From Neocallimastix lanati (nom. inval.) (taxonomy: Eukaryota; Neocallimastigomycota; Neocallimastigomycetes; Neocallimastigales; Neocallimastigaceae): a stretch of 64,000 nucleotides of DNA. The notes under the pieces are model-generated. The model was not told where the DNA came from and did no database searches. It saw only the letters and a list, made by a program, of their open reading frames with translations. The DNA is taken from positions 253,501 to 317,500 of the forward strand of contig JACVTC010000161.1 of assembly GCA_016946835.1 (NCBI GenBank). Direction: 5' to 3'. Positions 1 to 11,325 of this stretch are shown here, piece after piece. Made by a program: the position numbers and the translations under genes. Position 1 is the stretch's first letter. The number at the start of each line of letters is the position of its first letter.

Positions 1-1510
1 AAATCTATATAATTGTTAAAGTATTTTATTAATATTTTTTTTAAATAAATAAATCTATATAATTGTTAAAGTATTTTATTAATATTTTTTTTAAATAAAT
101 AAATCTATATAATTGTTAAAGTATTTTATTAATATTTTTTTTAAATAAATAAATCTATATAATTGTTAAAGTATTTTATTAATATTTTTTTTAAATAAAT
201 AAATCTATATAATTGTTAAAGTATTTTATTAATATTTTTTTTAAATAAATAAATCTATATAATTTTTATTAATATTTTTTTTAAATAAATAAATCTATAT
301 AATTGTTAAAGTATTTTATTAATATTTTTTTTTTTTAAATAAATAAATCTATATAATTGTTAAAGTATTTTATTAATATTTTTTTTAAATAAATAAATCT
401 ATATAATTGTTAAAGTATTTTATTAATATTTTTTTTAAATAAATAAATCTATATAATTGTTAAAGTATTTTATTAATATTTTTTTTAAATAAATAAATCT
501 ATATAATTGTTAAAGTATTTTATTAATATTTTTTTTAAATAAATAAATCTATATAATTGTTAAAGTATTTTATTAATATTTTTTTTAAATAAATAAATCT
601 ATATAATTGTTAAAGTATTTTATTAATATTTTTTTTAAATAAATAAATCTATATAATTGTTAAAGTATTTTATTAATATTTTTTTTAAATAAATAAATCT
701 ATATAATTTTTATTAATATTTTTTTTAAATAAATAAATCTATATAATTGTTAAAGTATTTTATTAATATTTTTTTTTTTTAAATAAATAAATCTATATAA
801 TTGTTAAAGTATTTTATTAATATTTTTTTTAAATAAATAAATCTATATAATTGTTAAAGTATTTTATTAATATTTTTTTTAAATAAATAAATCTATATAA
901 TTGTTAAAGTATTTTATTAATATTTTTTTTAAATAAATAAATCTATATAATTGTTAAAGTATTTTATTAATATTTTTTTTAAATAAATAAATCTATATAA
1001 TTGTTAAAGTATTTTATTAATATTTTTTTTAAATAAATAAATCTATATAATTGTTAAAGTATTTTATTAATATTTTTTTTAAATAAATAAATCTATATAA
1101 TTGTTAAAGTATTTTATTAATATTTTTTTTAAATAAATAAATCTATATAATTGTTAAAGTATTTTATTAATATTTTTTTTAAATAAATAAATCTATATAA
1201 TTTTTATTAATATTTTTTTGAAATAAATAAATCTATATAATTTTTATTAATATTTTTTTTAAATAAATAAATCTATATAATTGTTAAAGTATTTTATTAA
1301 TATTTTTTTTAAATAAATAAATCTATGTAATTTTTATTAATATTTTTTTGAAATAAATAAATCTATATAATTGTTAAAGTATTTTATTAATATTTTTTTT
1401 AAATAAATAAATCTATATAATTGTTAAAGTATTTTATTAATATTTTTTTTAAATAAATAAATCTATATAATTGTTAAAGTATTTTATTAATATTTTTTTT
1501 TTTTTTTTTA
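1..1510. repeat. 50-bp AT minisatellite, 31 units
   Basis: The window opens inside a tandem array whose unit is 50 bp, beginning AAATCTATATAATTG and ending in a run of eight T and TTAAATAAAT-like sequence. I count 31 units. Variants are a 40-bp unit that lacks the GTTAAAGTAT segment (at 251, 695, 1189, 1229, 1319) and a 54-bp unit with twelve T instead of eight (at 291 and 735). The 40+54 pair recurs 444 bp apart, so the array has a higher-order period. Units at 1189 and 1319 carry a G in the T run. The array may extend left of the window. No gene is visible in it. Confidence 0.97.
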
Positions 1511-2128
1511 CAAAAAATAAACCTTTTAATTGTTTGAATATTTTATTTTATTTTTTTTTTTTTTTGTAAAAAAATATTTATTTTTATCTAACCATTATAA
1601 TTTATTTAATTATTCACTTAATAAATTTTAAGAAAAAAATTACAAATTAATAATACAACAAAATAGTATCATATAACTATTAATTTAAAAAGCCTCAAAA
1701 TTTTATATATCACGTGAAAAAATTGGAGTTTTGGACCTCTCCCTTATTCAATTATTATTTATTATTAAATAAATACTCTTTTATTATTCAATTATTATTT
1801 ATTATTAAATAAATACTCTTTTTATTATTATTCTATTATTCTATTATTTATTATTCTAGTCATGGTCATAAACCCTCGCTTTCTATTTTATATAGGTAAA
1901 AGATGTAGAGTCCATCCATCCATCAATGTTAAAACTAACCAATAAGGAGAAAATAATTTTTTTTTTTATTATAATTATTATAAAATTATAAATATATATA
2001 TATATATATATTTATTTATTATTTTTACAGTCTGGTTTTATTTTATTAGGCATATAAAAATTAGATAAACCAAAAAAAAAAAAAAAAAAAAAAAGTTTTA
2101 TAAAACATATTATAAATAATTATAAATC

Positions 2129-2206
<78 letters not shown>

Positions 2207-2952
2207 GATATAGATATAGATTATTATTATTATTATTACTATTATTTAGCACTGAACTAAAAATAAATATTATTATTGCAATGAATTATAATATCATACA
2301 TATTATTTTAAATTACTATTATTATTCTTTATTATTCTTTATTATTCTTTATTATTCTTTATTATTAATTATTAATTATTAATTATTATTTAATATTTAT
2401 TATTTATTTATTTATTTATTTATTTATTATTACAGGGTATATATGAATTTCTTAACCATTTCTTATTAAAGAAAATAAAAAATAAAAAATTTTTTTTTCA
2501 AAAATTAAAATAATATAATATGAAAAATTATTTGCCCAAATAAAGAAATGATCTTTCCATAAATGAATAAATAGAATCATCCTTCATTCTATTGATTAGC
2601 TATGAAAAGTAGATGATATTATCATGAAATTTAGTGATTTAATTAATTTAGTGATTTAATTTAATAGTAATGACGAGCAGGAAGTTTTTAAATGATAATC
2701 TTTGATGATGGATAATTGATAATTGATTATTTAAAATAATAAATTGAAAATTGATAATGATGATTGACAATGATCCTGAAAATGATAATGATAATGATAA
2801 TGATAATTATAATAGTGATGATTGATAATTAAATGATGATTGATAATTAAATGATTAATAGATTAAAGATATATATATATATATATTTTTTTTTTTATTA
2901 TTTTCATTTTTTTTTATTTTTTTTTTATTTTTTTTTTTTTTTTTTTATTTTT
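1511..2952. other. AT-rich spacer with microsatellites
   Basis: No gene seen. It holds long T runs, a roughly 40-bp direct repeat at about 1745-1820, a less AT-rich island at about 1690-1960 containing a CACGTG palindrome (about 1712) and the sequence AACCAATAAGG, a perfect (AAT)n run at 2131-2206, repeated TTATTATTC near 2325-2365, and GATAAT repeats near 2775-2810. The island could be a regulatory remnant, but nothing ties it to a gene. Confidence 0.7.
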
Positions 2953-3813
2953 TTAAACTATATATAATAAATTTAAATTTCGATTTGAATTGAGACTGGG
3001 ATTAGGATTGGGATTTGAATATAATTTCCATTTTGAAAAAGTTTCTTGAAGGGATTGACCAAGCATGTCTTGATCCTCCTTTGGTATAGGTTCCATCCAT
3101 TGTCCCTGATGAAGTACCTTCTCAAATCCTTCCATAATTTGAGTGAAAGCTGTTGTCATTGCTTCAGTTGTCGTTAGCGGTTGATGATAGAGGTCATACC
3201 TATCTACGATGGCCCTCACCTCATCTCCAATCCAATCATAGGCTTCACCATAGATAAGGGCTGCCTCCTCTGGATCATCATAATCTCCTGCGGCGATAGC
3301 CTCTTCACGATCCTCATTGTAGAGAAGGATAGGCGGAGAATTTTCTTCCAGATAATCTTCAAAAATGTTTACCACTTCACCAATGAATTCTGATAAATTT
3401 TCTGGGGTTAAATCAGTCGTTGAGGTTGTCGTTGTAGTTGTAGTTGTAGTAAAGGCTGAATTTATATAATGAGTTATATTGGTGTTGATGTTGGCATAGG
3501 TGTTGTTATTCGCGTTAGCGTCAAAGTTCATGTCAGAGTCAGTGTTAGTATCAGTACTAGAGACACTGCTTGAATCCGATGTGGTTTCGGCATTTATATT
3601 GGAATAAGTATTGTTGTTAGTAAAGCTGTCAGTATCACTATCAGTATCAGAATCTGTATTAGTATCAGAATCTGTATCAGAATCTGTATCAGAATCAGAA
3701 TCAGTGTCGGTATCAATATCAGTATCAGTATCGGTATTGATATTGATGTTGGTATCAGTATTTGAATTAGGATCAGGGATGATGTTGATGTTTGTATCGT
3801 TAATAAGAATCAT
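2953..3813 (-). CDS. Asp/Ser/Thr-repeat protein with unknown acidic globular domain
   Basis: An ATG at 3811-3813 opens 286 codons. Residues 1-120 are low complexity: TD, SD and NT dipeptides, with a DTDS repeat strongest at 28-63. Residues 121-133 are a Thr run. Residues 135-264 form a globular, acidic, Trp/Tyr-containing, mostly helical-looking domain with DYDDPEEAALIYGEAYDW as its most distinctive stretch; the tail 265-286 is Asn/Pro-rich. There is no signal peptide or membrane segment. I do not recognise the domain. Its DNA (3022-3411) is far less AT-rich than its surroundings: 26 of 60 bases are G or C in both 3061-3120 and 3181-3240. That suggests a domain acquired from elsewhere, possibly a rumen bacterium, and fused to a host-style low-complexity head. 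Function unknown. That it is a real gene is supported by this composition and by an uninterrupted frame. Confidence 0.75.
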   Translation of the reverse strand: MILINDTNINIIPDPNSNTDTNININTDTDTDIDTDTDSDSDTDSDTDSDTNTDSDTDSDTDSFTNNNTYSNINAETTSDSSSVSSTDTNTDSDMNFDANANNNTYANINTNITHYINSAFTTTTTTTTTSTTDLTPENLSEFIGEVVNIFEDYLEENSPPILLYNEDREEAIAAGDYDDPEEAALIYGEAYDWIGDEVRAIVDRYDLYHQPLTTTEAMTTAFTQIMEGFEKVLHQGQWMEPIPKEDQDMLGQSLQETFSKWKLYSNPNPNPSLNSNRNLNLLYIV

Positions 3814-6800
3814 AAGTTTTTATTTTTTTTTTTTTAATTTTTAATTTTTTAATTTTTAATTTTTAATTTTTAATCTTATATATTAAAACAATTTTTATAT
3901 TATTTTTAACTTTTTATTATTATTTGATTATAATTTAATTATTATGATTTAATTAATTATTACTTATTTTTTATTACTATTTTTATTACTGTTATTTATG
4001 ATTGTTTTTAATTGAATGATTGATTAAATTGACTAAATATGTAAGTAAATAAGTAAAAATAAAATAAAAAATAAAAAACAAAACTTTCAGAAATTGATTA
4101 AATTGACTAAATATGTAAGTAAATAAATAAAAATAAAAAACAAAAATAAAAATAAAACCTTCAGAAATTGATTGACTATAATAATAAATGAAGTTAAAAA
4201 AAAAAGTGAATTATAGTTTATTATTATTGTTGTTATTGCTATTGCTATTGTTATTACGTTTCTACTGTTTTTTGATTTATTGTTTATAAGGAGTGAAAAT
4301 TGGTAATTATAAAATATTAGAAGAAGAAGAAGAAGAAAAATATATATATAAAGTGGTAATTACAATAAGATTTTTTTTTTTTTTTTTTAAATTTTTATTA
4401 TTATTTTTTATCCTTAATAATGAATAATTTAAAATAGTATATAAAACCTATTTATAAATACAAAATCATTTAAAAAAAGAAAAGAAAACGTAAAAATATA
4501 TTATATATATAATATAATTCTTATTATTAATGTTGATATTTTTTATTGTTAATGATTAAGATAATTAAAGGAAGTAATTTATATTTAAATAACTATCATA
4601 TACAATTTTATTTCTATAATTTAAAAAAAGCAAAAATGAAACGAAAAGAAATGAAATGAAGCGTATTAAATAAAATATAAATAGAATTAAGTATATATAT
4701 ATATTTATTTAAAGAAGAAAATAAAATAATTATTAAATATTAATTCTTACTCACATTTATCTTTTTGAAATAATAATAACACTATTAATATATATATTTT
4801 ATTAAATTAAGATATTATTATTTTTAATAGTGATGAAAAAATAAAAATAAAAAAAATAAAAAAAAAAAAAAAAAAAAAAGAATGAAATTTATATTTTATA
4901 ATATATATAATATAGTAGGCTTTTATAATTTTTTGTCCTATTTTTTTTTTTTTTTTTTTTTTTTGTATTAAAATTTTTTATTTATCATAATTAAAATATT
5001 AAATTGAAATAGGATAGATAATTGATATAGATTGATTTCCTTTTTTTTTTTTTTTTTTTTTAATTATGAATTAACAGTTGTGTATTATTTTTAATGGATT
5101 TGTAATAATTTTATGTGTATTAATAATTTAATTTATTATTATAATTATTATTATTTATATATTGCTGTTATGTGTTGATTTAAATAAAAATTACAATCGA
5201 GATTAGATAAACGGTTTTAATTAATAAAAATGATAATTGAATTAATAAAATAAATTTTTTATATAATAATGTTTTACTTGCTAATTTTGTTTTATTCATT
5301 TTTTATATATAAGAAAAAAAATAATAATTATATTTAGTTTAGTTTATTAATTATATATACAAATATTATATAAATAAAAAGAAAAATAAAAAAATAATAA
5401 TAAAAAAAAAAAAAAAAAAATTAAATATTATATATATAATAAAATGGATGTATATAAAAGATAATAATTCTATTCTAATTTCCTGTTATTAAATTTCTTA
5501 AAATATATTTTATTTTTAAAATCTTTTTTTTTTTTTTTTTTTTTTTATAAAATAAATTTTAATAGTTAAATATATATATACGTATATTAAGATATTAACT
5601 ACCTTTAAGTAATTTAAAAAAATTAAGAAAAAAATAAAAATAAAAAAGATTACTGAAATTGAACTATCTTGAATGGACCACTCACTTTTTACACTGGTGA
5701 TTATTATTAAAAAAAAAAAAAAAAAAAAAAAATTAAATATATACATATTACTACTTATAATATATTTTTTTTAAAAAAAATTTTAATAAATAAATAAATA
5801 AATAAATAATAAATAATAAATAAATAAATAATAAATAATAAATAATAAATAATAAATAATAAATAATAAATAATAAATAATAAATAATAAATAATAAATA
5901 ATAAATAATAAATAATAAATAATAAATAATAAATAATAAATAATAAATAATAAATATTAAATAATAAATAATAAATAATAAATAATAAATAATCAATAAT
6001 AAATAAATAATATCAAATTAGGGTTAGAAGTTTTTTTTTTTTTTTTTTTTAATTTTTTATTATTCTTTCTATATTTTTTTAAAACTATTATTCACTTAAA
6101 ATATTCTTGAAATATAGAAGTATTTAAATAATAATAATAATAATAATAAATAATAATAATAATAATAAATAAATAAATAAAAAAACACTTAAAAATTAAA
6201 AAAGATTTATATATTTATAAAAAATATATATAAAAAAAAAGTTTTATAATTTTAAAAATTAAATATTACTTATAAAAATAATAGTAATAATCGTTGTAAT
6301 TGTTATATTATTATAAAAATTAAAAAGTTTTATGAAGTCTTTAAAATAAATATATAAATAAAATATTCTTTTAAAAATATAAAATATTCTTTTAAAAAAA
6401 TATGAAATATTTTAAAAAACATTATGGAAAAAAAATTTTTTTATAACCTTTTTATGTTTATTAATTTTATAGTATTCATAAAACTAAATGTTAAATGATA
6501 CAGATAAAAATTAAAATAAGATAACTATTTAGAACTATTTAAAATAAAACGGACTTTATGTTATGCTAAGTTATAAATTAAAATGAAAAAGAAAAAAAAA
6601 ATTAAAATCTAAATATTTATATTAGTATTATAATTATTTTATTTTTTTTTTTTTTTTTTTATTTCTGAATTTATATAAATGGTTTCCTGCCATAATCTAT
6701 TTCTATTTATTTATTTTTTTATTTATTTTATATTTATTTATATTTATTTATTTATTAACACTATTTGATATTATTTGTTTTTATAATTTTTTAACATTCG

Positions 6801-7287
6801 AATAAATTTTTATATATATATTTATTAGTTTACTATTAGAAATAAAAGAATAAATAAATAAATAAATAAAACAAGAGATAAATAAATAAATTATTAAAAA
6901 ACTATTAAATAAATAAATAAATAAAAAAATAAAAATAACAAATAAGACTTAAAAAAAAAAAAAGAAATAAAAAAAAAAAGAAATACAAAATAAAAAAAAA
7001 AAGAAATAAAAAAAAAAAATAAAAATTAAAGAAAAAAAAGAAATAAAATTAAATATAAAAATAAATAAATAATAAATAAAAATAAAAAAAAAAAAGACAT
7101 AAAAAATTAAATATATTTAATATTTAATAAAAAAAAAAAAAAAAAGAAAAAAAAAAAAATTTTACATTGTTTTAGAATTAAAATATAAATTTATTAATAA
7201 TTAAAATTTATTAGTTGTTATGCCTAAAAATTTTCTGTTCCATTTTTTTTGTCTAAATTTTTTGTATATAAAGGAGATTTAAATTCT

Positions 7288-7323
<36 letters not shown>

Positions 7324-7583
7324 TTTTTATAAATCAAATAAATAAATTAATTAAATATATCAATATAATTCTTTTTTATTTCTTCATTATAACTAACATA
7401 AAAACTAAAAACATAATCTAACAATTTAAAATATTATTATAATTTTTCATTTTTAAAATATAGTAAAAATAATAATAATAAGTTCAATTTTTTTTTTTTT
7501 TTTTTTATGAAAAAGCATTCATTTTTTAAACAATAAATAAACTTTTTTTTTTCTTTAAATAAAAATAAATAATTTCATTAATC
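3814..7583. other. Long AT-rich intergenic region
   Basis: No convincing gene. The part next to 3813 would hold the promoter of the minus-strand gene and has alternating T runs and AATTTTTAATTTT repeats (3830-3880). A tandem duplication with a 74-bp period covers about 4020-4165 (GATTAAATTGACTAAATATG at 4022 and 4096). Further contents are homopolymer runs, a 7-bp AAATAAT microsatellite, and from about 6650 the same spacer modules that precede the other ankyrin genes, including CCATAATCTATTTCT near 6690 and a diverged copy of the upstream palindrome near 7222. Confidence 0.65.
5776..6010. repeat. (AAATAAT)n microsatellite
   Basis: An uninterrupted run of about 30 copies of a 7-bp AAATAAT unit, grading into AAAT at the left. 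It reads as an open frame of Ile/Tyr/Leu on the minus strand, which is a by-product of the repeat. Confidence 0.9.
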
Positions 7584-8810
7584 ATGATTTTATTTAATAG
7601 AAAGAAAAAAAAGTTGGAAAAAGAACTTATTCTTTCAATTAAATTAAACAATACTAAAAATGTTAAAAAAGTTTTAGATGATGCCAAAGAAAATAGAATT
7701 GTTTTAAATTTAAGTGAAAAAGATGAAAATGGATGGTATCCTCTTTTATATGCTACTAGTGAAAATAATATTGAAATAGTTAAATTCTTAACAGATTATG
7801 CCATTAAAACTAATACTATTTTGGAAATAAATGAAAAAAATAAATATGAATGGTATCCACTTTTATATGCTACTCTTCATAATAATATTGAAATGGCTAA
7901 AGTATTAACAGATTATGCCGATAAAAATAATATTATTCTGGGAATAAATGGAAAAAATACATATGGATATAATCCACTTATATACGCTACTTTGAATAAT
8001 AATATTGAAATGGTTAAATTATTAATAGAATATGGTAACAGAATTAAAAAAAATTTTGAAATAAATGAAAAAAATGAATATGGAAATAGTCTACTTATAA
8101 ACGCCACTTGGAGCAATAACATTGAAATGGTTAAATTATTAAGAGAATATGCTAATGAAAATAATACTGTTATGGAAATAAATGAAAAAAATGAATATGG
8201 AGCTAATCCAATATTTTGGGCAATAGATCGTAATAATCCTGAAATACTTATATTATTAGTTGAATATTCAGTAGAAAAAAAATTCAAAATAATTATCAAC
8301 GAAAAAGATATTGAAGAAATAATTTCAAAAAATTTAAATTATGTAAATTTAAAGAATATTTCAGAAATTAATTTTGAATTCATAAAATTAATATATTCAT
8401 ATAGAAATAGAAATATCGTTGAAGTAATATTTAGTGAAAATAGTTACCTCTTAAAAAAAATGATTGAATATTTTGAAAATGAAAAAAGAGAGAAAGAAAG
8501 AATAGAAAAAGATTTAGAAAATGAAAAAAACGAAAAAGAAAAAATAAAAAATGATTTAGAAAATGAAAAAAAGAAAAATAAAATAATAAAAAACATTATA
8601 ATGAATAGAAGAAATACTAAAAAAGATGATAAGGATACATTTTTAACCTATGAATGTCAACAAGGTAATATTGAAGAAGTAAAGAAATTAATTCATCGTA
8701 GAATGGATATCAATGAGAAAAATAGAGATGGCGATACTCCGTTATTGATTGCATGTAAAAATGGCAATGTAGAATTAGTAAAATGTATATTAAATTATAA
8801 AAAAGTTTAA
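7584..8810 (+). CDS. Ankyrin array member A1, intact
   Basis: 408 codons from an ATG in the context TTAATCATG. An N-terminal cap (residues 1-46) is followed by five ankyrin repeats of 39 residues (47-241) of the pattern xxxGxxPLIYATxNNNIEMVKLL; the fifth is the invariant capping repeat (NPIFWAIDRNN). A helical linker (242-297), a charged coiled coil made of 14-residue ENEK units (about 298-336) and two C-terminal ankyrin repeats of ordinary 33-residue length (351-408) complete it. No signal peptide or membrane segment, so probably cytoplasmic or nuclear; ankyrin repeats usually bind other proteins, and no partner is visible here. It is the most diverged copy (Trp-rich repeats such as ENGWYPLLYAT) and is separated from the main array by the 9.6-15.3 kb region. 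Confidence 0.9.
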   Translation: MILFNRKKKKLEKELILSIKLNNTKNVKKVLDDAKENRIVLNLSEKDENGWYPLLYATSENNIEIVKFLTDYAIKTNTILEINEKNKYEWYPLLYATLHNNIEMAKVLTDYADKNNIILGINGKNTYGYNPLIYATLNNNIEMVKLLIEYGNRIKKNFEINEKNEYGNSLLINATWSNNIEMVKLLREYANENNTVMEINEKNEYGANPIFWAIDRNNPEILILLVEYSVEKKFKIIINEKDIEEIISKNLNYVNLKNISEINFEFIKLIYSYRNRNIVEVIFSENSYLLKKMIEYFENEKREKERIEKDLENEKNEKEKIKNDLENEKKKNKIIKNIIMNRRNTKKDDKDTFLTYECQQGNIEEVKKLIHRRMDINEKNRDGDTPLLIACKNGNVELVKCILNYKKV

Positions 8811-9951
8811 AGAAGTTAATATTACAATTTCATACAATGTATTGTTAATAAATAATATTATATAATTATAATAATCAGAAAACATTTAAGAATGATTCAA
8901 TGCATACTATCTTCTAAATAAAAAAAAATAATTCATTTTTTTAATTTTTATATATATTAGATATATATATTGCTATAAAAAAAATATATATATATATAAG
9001 GTTTACAATTTCATTATAAAGAAGTTTTAAGGAATTAAGGTTTACAATTTCATAAGATGTATTATTAATAAATATAACATTATATAATTATAATAATCAA
9101 GAAAATATTTAAGAATGATTCAATACATACTATCTTCTAAATCATAATATATATATTTATATTTTAATTTTTTATATATATATACTGGATATATATAAAT
9201 TAAAAGGTAATTCATAATTAAAATCTAATAATGAAATATATGTGAATTTAATAATGAAATTTATATATAGAAAACTTTTTTTTTTATTATTTAATATACC
9301 ATGTAATAAATACCTTAATAAAAAAAAAGCATAAAATAAAATAAACTATATTTAAAATTTTATTTTTAGTTAAGTTAGGTTAAATTATAAATAATTAAAA
9401 AAAAAAAAGAAAAAGAATTCTTTTTATAATTTAAATAATCATATTATTTTTTCTATTTTATTATTTCTAAATATATATTTTTTCCACTAATGATTTATTT
9501 GTATTTATTTATTTATTTATTTTATTTTATTTTATACTTTTTTTTTTTTATATTTAAAAATTATAAAAATCTTAAAATTAAGATATAACCATACCATTTT
9601 TATGCAAAAAACATTTATAATAATTTGAATTTTATTATTTTTTTTATCATATGTTAAAAATAATTAAACAAATATAGATATCATTGTTCATTTCTTTATT
9701 AAATAATAGCATTTATATTTGCTCAATTATTTTAAAAATATATATAAAAAAGATTATTAATGTTAATACATATATGACAATATGTTTATAAATGTGCCTA
9801 TAAATAGTATAAATAGAGTTAAAATATCCATATAAAATGAAATAAATGCATATTTGATTTATATATCATATTAAGCTTTCATATTAATCATATTTATCAT
9901 ATAAGTGCTTATAAAATAATAATAATAAAAAAAAAAAACTGATATCTTTAT
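8811..9951. repeat. A1 3' flank plus a second, orphan copy of the ankyrin 3' flank
   Basis: The conserved post-stop block (an AAGAAGTTAA-like start, TTAATAAATAATATTATA, AATGATTCAATG) follows A1 at 8811-8920. It then occurs again at about 9018-9150 with no gene body in front of it. That points to a lost or recombined neighbour. Ordinary ankyrin spacer sequence continues to about 9600 (CTTAAAATTAAGATAT). From there to 9951 it is AT-rich with nothing recognisable. Confidence 0.7.
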
Positions 9952-10011
9952 TTGTTTAACTTTTTTAAAATTTTATATAAAATATCAGAAAAACTCTATT
10001 CTAAGATATTA

Positions 10012-10284
10012 ATGCTATTTTGTTTTGTTTTATACATTTCTAAAAATATTGAATATATGCCAAGTAATACAAATAAAGGTACTAGTTTAAATCTACTTAT
10101 GAAACAATTAGGAATTTCAAAGGATGAAGTTATAGCTTTTGGTGATGGTAGAAATGACATTGAACTATTAAAAAATGTAGGATGGCCAGTAGTCATGGAA
10201 AATGCTCGTGATACATTAAAGCCTTACGGTAAAATTAAAGCTAAATCAAATGTTGAAAATGGTGTTGCTGATATATTACTTTAA
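10012..10284 (+). pseudogene. C-terminal fragment of a Cof-type HAD phosphatase
   Basis: The open frame reaches 10284. Homology to Cof-like (HAD class IIB) phosphatases is visible only from about 10042 onward. It has the lysine motif NKGTSL followed by the metal-binding motif GDGRNDIELL and the usual tail ending GVADIL. The N-terminal half with the nucleophile DxDGT motif and the cap domain is missing. Upstream sequence is AT-rich filler, and the open frame there starts from TTG rather than ATG. This family hydrolyses sugar phosphates or nucleotide cofactor phosphates, but without the nucleophile this piece cannot. The alternative, a real last exon with its other exons outside the readable frame, is less likely because no coding-like sequence lies within 1 kb upstream. 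G+C content is visibly higher than in the flanks. Confidence 0.75.
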
Positions 10285-11325
10285 TGTAAAAATACTTTGA
10301 TTAATTTCAATTGTTAATTATATATAAATGAAAAAAGAGAAAAAAATAATTTCTTTAGAAAAATTTTTAAAATAATAAATTATTATTATATTTTATCCCT
10401 ATGTGATAAATAAAGATAATTAAAGTTTTTATATAGTTTAGTTTGTTTAATTTAATTTTTCTTTCTTGATTTTATTTTAATTAATAGTATTTAATAAATA
10501 AATAATACACGTTTTTTACAGGATTAGTAATATATCATTATTTTTCAATAATTATACTCTTGTAATAATTTATATATTTAAAAGTTAGATATCTTTTAAT
10601 AAAAATTAAATATAATATTAATTTTATTTTCAACTTTAAAAAAAAAAAAAAAAAAAAAAAAGATTTAATATAGTGGATATCAAAATTATATTTAAAAAAT
10701 ATGTAATTATATTTATATAAATTTTATATTTTATATTTTATAATCATATTTTTGTTCTTGACTTTTTTAATCTAATGATATTTTTTAATAAACAATTATA
10801 TATTTTTTAATTTTGTTTTTAATTTTTCTAATGTCTTTTTATTTTATATTCATATATTTGTTTTGATTTTTTAATGTAATGATTGTATTATTTTTTTTTT
10901 TTTGTTCTTGATAATTCTAATGTCTTTTTATTTATATTAATATAATTTATATCTTTATAAATATAAAGATATAAAAAAATATTTTTAAATAAAATAGTTA
11001 ATAATTCGTTATTAAATAAAATATATATTATTTAAAAAAAATTTTTTTTGATAATTTATTATATTAATAAGGGTCTATAATATTCATGAATTATTTTGTT
11101 TATTGCTTTTTTTTTTTTTTTTTATAGTATTTGTGTAATTAATTAATAATAAAATAATTTAATGAATTTTTAACTTTTAAAAATTAAAAGTTATTAAAAA
11201 TATAAAATATATTAAAAATTCATTGATAATAAATAATAGAAATAAAACTATAAAAAGAGAAATAAAGTATCAAAAATAAAAAGAAACAATTATATATTAA
11301 TAAATTAAATAGATAATAATTCAAA
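10285..11325. other. AT-rich spacer
   Basis: No gene seen. It includes a near-duplication of TTTTTGTTCTTGA-type sequence with AATGTCTTTTTATTT at about 10750-10940, and poly(A)/poly(T) runs. The last 100 bases precede the secreted-protein pseudogene and would contain its promoter. Confidence 0.6.

Noticed and set aside
1-1510. Left array as a telomere
   Set aside because: No TTAGGG-type or other G-rich short repeat; the 50-bp unit is a minisatellite.
2061-2252. Poly-Leu open frame on the minus strand
   Set aside because: Comes from the (AAT)n run; no other coding character.
7913-8299. Minus-strand ORF over A1
   Set aside because: Antisense shadow of an intact gene.
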